Positions 1-10,500 of a stretch of DNA of 64,000 nt are shown here, piece by piece; position 1 is the first letter of the stretch; every line of letters begins with the position of its first letter. A model generated the notes under the pieces. The model worked only from the letters and a program-made list of their open reading frames with translations. It was not told the origin of the DNA and did not search any database. The stretch is from Eutrigla gurnardus (Eukaryota; Chordata; Actinopteri; Perciformes; Triglidae), in NCBI GenBank assembly GCA_963514095.1, contig OY741271.1, positions 22,505,561 through 22,569,560 of the forward strand. The letters run 5' to 3'. The translations under genes were made by a program, and so were the position numbers.

Positions 1-1794
1 CAATCGACTGTGGTTTAGTTCACCTGAGAGGGAAAGAGGATCCTTGGAACTCCATAACAAGCGGTGCGCTTACTGGGGCCATCCTGGCAGCACGCAGTAA
101 GAGGAAGCCCATATATGGCAATGAGCTGATCACAACAAACTAACTAGTGTGATTCACTGAATTGTGTTTTTTCTGCAGGTGGGCCATTGACTATGATGGG
201 CTCTGCCATGATGGGGGGGATTTTGCTCGCACTCATTGAGGGTTTTGGGATCCTCCTAACCAGATATACGGCTCAGCAGTTTCAGAACCGTAAGTGAAGC
301 TGATTGAGTTTTTAAATTGTAATTTCAAGCAGCTATAAATATGCTTGTATATGGAAGGTGTCACCTCCACAGTTCCATTTGTAAAAAAAAAGTGCTTCTG
401 CTTAGTTTTCAGAAGGAAAAAGAAAAAAAAAAAGCTCCAGAACCAACTTTATGCTACCTACCTTGTATCAAACAACAGACAGGCAAAGTTCGATACTAAC
501 TTTGTATAACAAATTGCTGCTAATGAGACAGATATTTCCCTCAGGAGTTAGTGCAAACCAAGGCACTCCTGAGAAGAGAGCAAATATTGGACTTGCATTC
601 CTCGATTGGACTCCAAATGCTTATCAATGCTAATGATGCTCCGTATCTGCTGAATGTGTAAATGGGCAACTGTTGTGCTGAAAAGTTCACCTTATTAGCG
701 TAAAAGTTGGATCGAAGCACTCAACACAGACTGGCGGTGTAAAAGTGTTTACCACAAGGATGAGGATATGAGAGAACGGGAATCTGATGAGGTGGAGAGC
801 AGGAGCAGCTGGCATGCAGGTGAATAGTGATCCTGACTAACGGCGGGGGGAAACTAGTTGGAACACAAGAAAACACAAATAATAGAGGGAAGGGAAAATA
901 CATACGCTAAGGCATGGCCATAACAAAAATGTTCCAATATGTCTCTGTTGTTTTCATTGCCCCTTAGGGCCCCAAAAAATCCATTCTTGCAGGTTGTAAT
1001 GAACAAGAGGAACGGCATTCATTCCCTCAAAGTACTTACTGTAATTAGACTCTTGGGTTTGAGCTGTACCTCGTGAACATAAGTATTCTCACTGCATTAT
1101 TGCTAATGACCCACTTAAGCAAAGTAATAACCATTAGGGAATGACCATTATATGTAACCGATGGCCCCCTGTGGCAGTCTGTAATACTTTGAGAAAGGGC
1201 TCTTTAAACAGAGACTCTATAGGGTTTTTTTGTTGCATATTTAAAACAAAAACGAGGCAAATCCAGCAATGGTTTGTAACGCACCTGTGCTCTCTCTACT
1301 ACAACAAGCCCAAATGTTTTCTGTGAAAAAAGTTTATAGACAAGAAATGCACTTTTCTGCGTCTCTTTGCACCCACTCATAGTGGATGTGACACGTTGAA
1401 GCAGACATCACATGGGAGATTTAACCGAAACATTAAGGATTTACACATGGAAATCAGGAAATGCATGCTATCAGAGGTGTTGTTATTACACACCAGTTTT
1501 CAACCATTTCTTTTAATTTTGCTTAATGAAGCTGCTTTGACGAAAAGTAGCTGACAGATTATTTGACAGTAAAAGACATTCAAATCAGGCAAAACAAAAG
1601 CTTAACTGAACAGCAGACATTTACGACATGTGTAATGCCTAGTACCGTGGATAAACAGCTGATAAATAACTTTTTCTATGTCTTCCATCTTGTTTTCTTC
1701 AGCTATTCCCTTTGCAGAGGACCCCAGTCAGTTACCCCCAAAGGATGGAAGTCAGCAGCAGCAGCATCAGGGGGCAAAGGGGCAATTTCAGTAG
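1..1794 (+). CDS. timm17b: Mitochondrial import inner membrane translocase subunit Tim17, 3' part (TIMM17B-like)
   Basis: Tim17 is a core subunit of the TIM23 complex, which moves presequence proteins across or into the mitochondrial inner membrane. The visible coding exons are <1-96, 179-289 and 1703-1794 (TAG), joined in frame to give the last 98 residues. The first exon reads IDCGLVHLRGKEDPWNSITS and onward to GALTGAILAAR, the Tim17 core. The second carries GPLTMMGSAMMGGILLALIE, a glycine-rich membrane helix typical of the Tim17/22/23 family. The tail DPSQLPPKDG resembles human TIMM17B more than TIMM17A, as I remember those proteins. Both junctions have GT donors and AG acceptors, with codons split as A/GT and C/CT. 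The 5' exons and start lie outside the window. Confidence in the family is very high; the 17B assignment also rests on the Xp11.23-like neighbours. Confidence 0.95.
290..1702 (+). other. timm17b last intron (1.4 kb)
   Basis: This is the intron between the second and third visible coding exons (donor GTAAGT, acceptor TTCAG). Several short open frames occur but none shows codon structure or a recognisable domain. I see no RNA gene or clear repeat in it. Confidence 0.85.
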
Positions 1795-2079
1795 AGAGCA
1801 ACCAGGACCAAAACAGCAGATATCAGGATGACCAAGATGTGTCAGTGCTGTCAAGTAGGTGCACTATGTACTTATACCTCAGGGGGAAATGACTGTGAGT
1901 TAATTTATTGTATTTATTTGTCTATTTATGAGTGAATGTTTATGACAAACCTCATGTTTTGCACCTCTAGCACCTCATGCAACATTTTTGTATCAATGGT
2001 TACTCTTCAATGTGATCTTTTTCTTCAATTTTTAAAAAAACTATTTGATGACTCAACATCCAGGCATCGTCCTTATATT

Positions 2080-2420
2080 CAAGGGATCGTTTGACGTTTT
2101 GGAAATTACACTTATTTGCTTTGGTGCCAAGAGTTAGACGTCAAGATCAACCGCTTTCTGCTGGAGCAGTCGCTTAACTTAGCATAACGACTGGAAACAG
2201 CTAGCCTTGCTTTGCCCAAAGGTGACAAATTTCACCTACCAGCACCTCACTAATTAACATGTTATATCTTGTTTGTTTAATTTGTAAAAAAAAGTTTAAA
2301 AACAGCATTTTGTTATGTGTGTTCTTGGCCAGGCACAGTGAGTTGCTGGAGTTTTGATTTAGCATCTATCAACTTGCGTATCTCTCAGCAAGAAAGCAAA
2401 TAAGTGCTTTAAGCTTCCAA
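2080..2420. repeat. Fold-back (terminal inverted repeat) interspersed element, fish type A
   Basis: The stretch matches from memory a repeat common in percomorph introns (elements such as AGTTAGA, TTAGCTTAGCATAA-like and ATATCTTGTTTGTTTAAT blocks). It is bounded by an exact inverted pair: CACTTATTTGCTTT at 2109-2122 and its perfect reverse complement at 2393-2406. That architecture fits a non-autonomous DNA transposon of about 300 bp. There is no coding capacity. A partial copy in the opposite orientation lies near 29205-29300. The family name is not known to me. Confidence 0.7.
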
Positions 2421-2558
2421 AGATCGTATACGTGTATGCACAGATTTAGTGCTAAGAGAGATTAACCATGAAGAGTGGTGTTCTGAGAGTAGCGTAGTCT
2501 TTAATTTATGTCAGTGACAATCAATGCAAAGAACTGTGTGTGTGTGTGTGTGTTTTTA

Positions 2559-2564
2559 AATAAA
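2559..2564 (+). terminator. Candidate poly(A) signal for timm17b (AATAAA)
   Basis: This AATAAA is 765 bp downstream of the timm17b stop and just after a short GT run. A second AATAAA is at 2964-2969. Which is used cannot be told from the sequence. Confidence 0.35.
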
Positions 2565-3731
2565 GCGTGTGCTTAAGATGAATCCAGGCTCAACAAAATC
2601 TCAAGACACTTTTGGTTTGCAGAGTCTCTTTATAAGGTCTTGCCTCATCCGGCAGCTTTTGTCATGTTGAATATGTGTTGAGTAGTAATGATGTCACGTT
2701 TTAGAAGGATGAGCACAAATCGGGGGGAAATATGAGCTTCTAGAAATGATGATTTGAATGACTTATACATGCACCTTTAGTCACTTTGGTCCCCGCTTTA
2801 TCCATCAAACAAACGAGCACTTTTTAAAGTCCATCTCTCTTGTTTTCCTAAAATGGTACGGCAGAGAGATGGTGCACGATGGTCCTGCATTTTGCAGTTT
2901 AACTCGATATAGAAAGAATGTCATTTTATGTATTGTCTTAATATATAATATAACAAAAAAACAAATAAAGGCATCAAATGTTCTTTCATATTGAAATGGT
3001 GTTATTTTTTCCACATGGCACTAGCTTTAGAAAGCCTAAAATGATGATAACATTACAAACACTACTTGCACAATCCCAATGTCCCTCTATCCACTGTGAA
3101 TGAACGCCCCCTGTCGCCTCTCAGGTGGTACTGCACGCACCGGCTGCTTCTGTCCAAGGTCCTGAAATATCCAATATCTCGCAGTAGTGCATTCAAAATG
3201 TTCCTCCTTACAACACTTGTTAATGTTCCCCTGTTCTGTTTAAATGTAACTTTGCAACACAGTCGCACATGAGCCGCAGCACAGTCTCCCGAGTTTACCT
3301 CCACCTTCCCCTCGGAAAGATTTCCACTGTCATCCTTTCTAAACGGCTCAGCTTGTTTAATCCTGCCGGCTGACCACCGCGGAGACGGGGACGCGTTTGT
3401 TTTAATACAAACTCGCAGTTATGTCGCTGCGCGATTGCGGTTTTTATTCCAACGCGTAAGAAAAACCAGAAAGCTGCTTTAATCGGATTTTCTCGGTTTC
3501 CAAAGCGAGGCGGTGAGACGGGGATGGCCTGTCGCCTCTCGGCCGCACCGACGTGCTGCGCGTCGGTATGAAATGACAGGCGGCAGATGGTGCTTCTTTC
3601 TTTCTTTTTTTTATTTTACCTCCTTTAGAAAGTTCCCAAATTCGTATCTGTGGTCCGACACGCATCGCAGATCCCCTAAAGAGTTGATGGTGGGTTTCCT
3701 CAAGTGATTGCGTGGCGGGTAAACTGTGGAC

Positions 3732-6700
3732 ATGGACGGGGCGAAGAAAGGTAGGAACTCCTTATAATGTGTTAGTTTGCACAGAGTAGACAGCAGAAAC
3801 AATACGCCTTCAAAGTGATGCAGAATAAAATGATATAAAATGATATAAATAATGAATTTATAGGCCCATGCTGAATAGGAATCACATGCAGGTTGAAGAT
3901 AGGTGGAAGATGAATCATTCTTCTGAAATAATACTCCCAGATGTCCAGTGAAGATTGGTCAAACATAGTTCATCCTGATAGAAGAGCATGTTGCTATGAT
4001 TCAAATAAAAGGGTAAACTTTTTTTTTTTAACAATAATTAGACAACAGGCATCACTTTATAACAATATTTCCACAATAAGCTTGTTGAAGATCTTATTTC
4101 TGGCTGTATTTATATTTAATTTTTTCATGGCTGACATAATAAATGTAGCTGCAGGCTTATTCTGTGTGCAAGGCCTTGTCAGCAGGTGATCATGGGCCTG
4201 CTAGAGGATAGTGCTAAGTGCCACGCTGCTTCCACTAAAGAAGTAGGTCACACCTGGTCCTTTAATATGAGGCCTTCAAGACAGAATACCTGACTGTTAC
4301 TACACCTCTCTCACTCATATCCTGCCATAATTATGTTGGACAATAAACCGGGCTTTGAATGACAGCAAAGGTATCCACCGACGTCACATAAACGTGCTCA
4401 GAGCATCAATGTTTACTCATTTTAACTTCACGTCCCAGACGCTCGAAAAACACAGAATATCATAGTAACTTCTTGTTGTTGTTGTCTTGTTTTTTGACAG
4501 ATTCCCCCCCTGGGGGGGATGGAGGAAAATCAGACACCCTCGGGTCAACTGGCTCCGCCAGAAAAAGAGGAGGGGGGGCCAAGAAGGCGATGCAGGCGAA
4601 CAAGTCCGCCCTCAGGGCCCCCCGAGCCCTCTGCTGCCTCACCCTCAGCAACCCCATCCGCATGGCAGCACTGGCCCTAGTAGAGTGGAAATATCCTTCA
4701 CTGAGTCGCTGCACAGTGGTCTAGTCATGTTTATGCAGTCCTGCAAAGGATGTTTTATCATGCAGTTGTGTGTATTGTACATTCACGAGGTCTGTTTCCT
4801 TAACTGTACTCTCCAAGCCCTTTGATATTTTCATTCTGCTTGCCATCTTTGCCAACTGCGTGGCCATGGGGGTCACCAAGCCGTACCCTGACGATGACTC
4901 CAACGCTACCAATCACCAGCTGGTGAGTTTACAGCCGACTCAACTAGATGCTTTCACTCATATTAAAAGTCCACGGCGCGTTGGAGCTTGATATTCAGAA
5001 AGATAATAAAACAAGGTGCTGCTAAATGTCATGGAAGAGATGCATGGGCTGATTTAATGACCACATTATTACAAAGTGAGCAAAAAATGACATGTTATAA
5101 ACAACAAAGCTCACAGAATACATCAGGATTTATCCTTCCGACATAACAAAGAAGAAATGATGTCCTGCAGGCGTTTCCAGTCTTAATCCAATAGCGTCTT
5201 CCATCATTCCCATATTTAAATAAATAGAACACACAACATGACGGACCAGCATATATCACATAATGATGATGCAGTCGCACATAGCGAGAAAATAGATACA
5301 TAGAGCAGACCTTCGACAGAGAATATCACAGGAAATATGAACTTCAAACAGACGCCGCTGTTTGATCACGCAGGGCGTTCTTCATCAGATCACTGAAGTC
5401 GTGCTCCTTGGAAACTGAAAGTATAAAAAAAGTTGAGGACAGCACTTTGATCCCTTTAAGGGGATTGAATGAAGCTGTCAAGGTGAGCTATGTCTACGTG
5501 GAGTGTGTCTGAGCTTCTTTTCCGTCCCGTTTCCGAGGCTCCACTCTCAGGGAGAGCATCTCGTGTGAGGGATGAATTCTGTCTCGCGTCCTTTGAGGAC
5601 GCTGATAGACAGGAAAAACAGTTTCTGACAGGTGTCAGTTGGTATTTTGAAGATGATAGTCGTGTCCTGTTGGACGGTAAAGGTGTGACCTTGTTAAGGT
5701 GACCCTGTCAGGGATCATGACTGCCTTAAACACCAGCCATATGCTTCATCTCTCCTTCTTCCCCCTTTGTCTCTCCCTTTATTTTTCCCCACAAATTAGA
5801 AACTGAAAACAAGCCTGTTGATCTTATATTGAAAACACGAGCCAATGTGACCCAAAAACAGCTTTAAATATTTGCATATATGCACGCATTGATGGAAGTT
5901 TGCAGAAGGTAAAAGCCATACAAATGTTTGAGTTAGAGTTGAGGTTGTTTTATTAAAAAGGGGGAGCAGGGACACGCACGGTTGCAGCAGGATGGATGTT
6001 AATAGATCCCTTTATTGGATTGCACAAAGGAGGTAAGCTGACAGTTTAACATACACCTCCCTTCAGTGATTCACACTTAAAATCTTTTTCCAAACACTTT
6101 AGGTTGAATGTAACTGACTTTTTTCTGTGTGAATTCCACTCGTCTCGCATTAAAAGCACATTCTGCCGAGGTGATTGCGTCAGCCGGCTGTAAAAGCCCA
6201 GTGACAGTGGTAGCAGTGATTAGAAGCATTAAGCTGAAGGTTACAGGAAAGAGATCCGCGGGCTTAAGCATGTGTTCGGCAGTGGGTTAAGAGGTTAGGA
6301 AGCCAGCGCAGTCAGCCTTTAATGATAACACGCGTGCCTTTTTTTAAAGACGCGTGGAAAAAGAAGTCAGTTAATGCCACTTATCGCTGTATGTGACAGA
6401 AGAGAAATCCGTTTCTAAATGTCTTGATTTCACTTTGACATTTTCTGCAACGCTCCTTCATACATTTCCCTCTCAAACGCACTCGCTGAAAAGGTCTTTC
6501 CAATTTTGCCAGACATTTATACGTTGCCTTTTTCATTTGTTCCCAGGAACAAGTGGAGTACGTCTTCCTCGTCATCTTCACCATCGAGACCTTCACCAAA
6601 ATCCTCGCCTACGGCTTAGTCATGCACCCCAGCGCCTACATACGCAGCGGATGGAACTTGCTGGATTTCGTTATCGTCATTGTCGGGTACGCTGGTGATG

Positions 6701-7432
6701 CTCTGCGTCTGCAAATGTCCTGAATCACTGACGCCCTAACGTGTGTGTGTCTGTGTGCAGGTTGTTCAGTGTAATAGCAGAGGGCATGACGGACCATAAG
6801 CCCGGAGAGGCCCATCACGCTGCAGGAAAACCCGGAGGCCTGGATGTCAAAGCTCTCAGGGCGTTCAGGGTGCTGCGACCGCTCCGGCTCGTCTCCGGAG
6901 TGCCGAGTGCGTTTCATCTTTCTATCAGTTCGTCTGAATGTCTTTCTTGCCTGTTTTTCCCTCCGCTTCATCCCAAGTGTGTGTTTTGCCTTTGTCAGGT
7001 TTACAAATTGTGTTGAACTCCATCATGAAAGCCATGGTCCCCCTCCTGCACATCGGCATGCTGGTCATGTTCGTCATCATCATCTACGCCATCATCGGCT
7101 TGGAGCTCTTCATCGGCAGGATGCACAAGACGTGCTACTCCAGCGCCACAGGTCTGCACGGTCCGAAGCGGTAACTTCCATATAAAGGTGCCTATTTCAC
7201 AGACGTTTGGGTTTCAGTGCTGTTCTCTGCTCCAGGTCTCATGGTGGAAGATGACCCGACACCTTGCGCGTTTGCCGGCAGCGGGCGCTTTTGCGTCGGG
7301 AACGGGAGCGACTGCAGGGGAAAGTGGGAGGGCCCCAACGGCGGCATCACAAACTTTGACAACGTTTTCTTCGCCATGCTGACAGTGTTCCAGTGCATCA
7401 CCATGGAGGGTTGGACGGATGTTCTCTACTGG

Positions 7433-7514
<82 letters not shown>

Positions 7515-10500
7515 TAACTGTAACTGTATACTCACCTGATGTCTGTGTATCTGCCTCTCCTCCGCACAGATGAACGATGCCATTGGCTTTGAGATTCCCT
7601 GGGTCTACTTCGTGTCTCTGGTCATCTTTGGATCCTTCTTCATCATCAATCTCGTATTGGGTGTGTTGAGCGGGTAGGTCGCTGCAGCATTTCCGTGGAT
7701 TTGAATGTGTGTTATCAGAAACACAAAGTGAATCCCGTGCGTTTGTGTCTGGTCACAGAGAGTTCTCCAAGGAGAGAGAAAAGGCCGTGGCGCGTGGCGA
7801 GCTGCAGAAAGCTCAGGAGAGCAAGCAGATGGAGGAGGACATGATCGGCTACATGGACTGGCTCATAGAGGCCGAGGACGTGGACGAAGAAGGAAACAAA
7901 CGTTAGTTTTCACACACGTTTACATCAGCAAACCGAAACTCAGTTTGTAGCTCGATGTTGACACAAAACCTCCGTTTGTCGTTGAAGGTGCTGCGATCGC
8001 AAAGAAAAAGATGATGAAGAAGTTCGGCTGGTACAAACACAGCGAGGACGGCGGAGGTACGTCGGCCGTCTCCGTCTGATACGGTGCTTCTCTCACGTGA
8101 TTGTCTCTAACGGGTCGTTGTGTTTAACAGAGTCCGACTCGGATGATGATATAGCATACCTCGATGACGACAATGGCTTCTGTGCTTCTCTCATGTGAGA
8201 CAGTTTAATAGCAACCCATCGTTTTGATTCATCGCTGGCGTTGATTAAGTCGATTCATGATTTGCACATTTTCTTGTTTTCTCAGGGCAAAAATGATGGC
8301 CAACAGCTTCTGGTAAGGAGAGGAAATGAAAATTCAAAAGCACTCCTTATGAATTGAGTTTGTTTTCTAACACCTTTGTACTGTTTTTGTGTTTTTTTTA
8401 GTGACCAGTTGTGCCAGCTGAATCACACGATGAGGAAAAACTGCCGTGTTGCTGTCAAGACCACCAACTTCTACTGGTTGGTGCTTCTGCTGGTGTTTCT
8501 CAACACAGTGGCCAGCGCCTCCGAGCACTACGGACAGCCGAAGTGGCTCACGGAAATGCAAGGTGAGAATCAGTCCTTTAAATGAACTAACCGAGGCTGC
8601 GCTTGGGTTCCACAGAACGTGACTCCGCGTCTCCGTTTGTCCCCTCAGAGCGAGCCAACAAGGTCCTGCTGCTGCTGTTCACCCTGGAGATGCTGATGAA
8701 GATGTACGCCTTTGGCCTGCAGATCTATTTCATGGCGCTGTTCAACCGCTTCGACTGCTTCGTGGTGTGCGGCGGCATCCTGGAGACGCTGCTCGTGGAG
8801 TTCGAGGTCATCCCGCCCATCGGCATCTCCGTGCTGCGCTGCATCCGACTGCTCAGGATTTTCAAGATGACTCGGTAGGTAGCGTCAGAGACCGGCGGTG
8901 GTAAAACAGCTGGAGCTTTTCCATCCGACCCTCAGTCTTCTAAATGCATTCAACTCCTGACTGTTGTTGCTTCCAGGCACTGGGCTGCTTTGTCCGAATT
9001 GGTCAACTCGCTGCTCAACTCCATGAAAGCTATCTGCTCCCTTCTACTCCTGCTCTTCCTCTTCCTCATCATCTTCGCCTTGCTGGGCATGCAGTTGTTC
9101 GGAGGCAAATTCAACTTTGATGAGACTCAGATGAAGAGGAGTACTTTTGACTCCTTCCCTCAGGCTCTGCTCACTTGTTTCCAGGTGAACTATATCTCCT
9201 CAGCATCTCCCCTGTTGTCACCAGCTCCTCTTAGTGTTTGTGTTGTGGTACGAACTGCTCGTCTTTTGCAGATCCTCACTGGAGAGGACTGGAACGCAGT
9301 GATGTACGACGGCATCATGGCGTACGGAGGGCCGATCTTCCCCAACATGGTGGTGTGCATTTACTTCGTCATCCTCTTCGTCTGCGGTAACTGTATCCTT
9401 TCCCCGGTGTGTGTGCGCTTACAGACGAGTCGAGGTCTCCGAATGAAATGATTGATCTTTAATTCCGGATGGAACAAATTGGATTCCTTAACTTTGTGAT
9501 CAGACATCCTGCTCAATGTCTTCTTGGCTATCGCTGTGGACAACTTGGCAGGAGGCAGCGGGAAGAAACAAGTCGAGTAAGTCTGACATCAGAAGAGGTG
9601 ATAGTGAGAGGTGGTAGCAGACGCGTTTGCAACTGACTCATCCTTCTATTTCCTGCTGAACTTCCACTGATCACCACATTATGGAAAATACAAAAAACAA
9701 TCCCCCCCTTAGCTAAATAGTTTATATTTTCCAGGGAGAAAAAGGAAGAGGATGAAGAGTGGGATGAGGATGAAGAGAAAGAGGATGAAGATGCTGGGGT
9801 GGAGAATCTTTTTGATCTTTTCCTGCACCGTATTTCACTTCACTTCTTTTTAAAATGCCAAACAGCTGATCTTTTGTCTCGTGTGTAGAACGACGAGGAC
9901 GACTGGCAGGAAAACGAGGAGCTGAGGGCCATCGAGGGGCTGGAGGGTGAGTCCGACGGACATCCGGCCCCGCAGAAACAGCAGACGTGCTGATTAAACA
10001 CATAAACATTTCTTTCTCTGTATTTCCTTGTAGGAGTCGCCCCGTTAAAGCCTGAGTTCTCAGGGCCCAAAGAGAAGATCGTCCCGATCCCCGACGGAAG
10101 CTCCTTCTTCATTCTTGGAAAGAAAAACTGGTAATTTTGAGATCATGCACCACCATGCTCCCATAACAATACGTCACTCTCTATGCCTTAACACCAAGAT
10201 GGCTAAAAGAATCCACTTTTCTTCTCATTCCTCGCCCGTCCTCAGTTTGCGAGTCGCCTGCCACAACCTCATCCATCACCCCTACTTCACCAACTTGATC
10301 CTCATCTTCATCATCCTCAGCAGCATTTCCCTCGCTGCCGAGGATCCCATCAAATCCCACTCATTCAGGAACATAGTAAGGGTGAAAACATCAGAGCCTC
10401 ATACGGGGACGCGACCAGATTGAATGCTAATCCTAGGTTTTCTCCTCCTCAGGTGCTCGGTTATGCAGATTACGTTTTCACTTCGGTCTTCACAGTGGAG

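Larger units (their letters stand above)
1795..3731. other. timm17b 3' UTR, intergenic DNA and cacna1f upstream region
   Basis: This holds the timm17b 3' UTR, a fold-back repeat (2080-2420, separate entry), poly(A) signal candidates at 2559-2564 and 2964-2969, and a GC-richer stretch from about 3280 to 3560 that is the likely cacna1f promoter/5' UTR region. A TTAATCC at 3357-3363 resembles a CRX-type photoreceptor homeodomain site, but one such heptamer is weak evidence. No TATA box is evident near the start codon. Confidence 0.6.
4501..7673 (+). other. cacna1f: Cav1.4 N-terminus and homologous domain I (exons 2-8)
   Basis: Residues about 7-352. A basic cytosolic stretch leads to [11 protein letters not shown] and [18 protein letters not shown] (S1). 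[20 protein letters not shown] is S2, [17 protein letters not shown]3, and [19 protein letters not shown]4 with repeated arginines. S5 is [20 protein letters not shown]. The pore loop has [13 protein letters not shown] with its filter glutamate codon at 7406-7408. S6 is [20 protein letters not shown]. All are typical of L-type channels. Confidence 0.93.

Noticed and set aside
4797..4809. AT-AC ending for cacna1f intron 2 using the AC at 4808-4809
   Set aside because: It lies only about 6 nt from the branch A and yields an early stop (codons AAT CTC CAA GCC CTT TGA) instead of the conserved EWKPFD.
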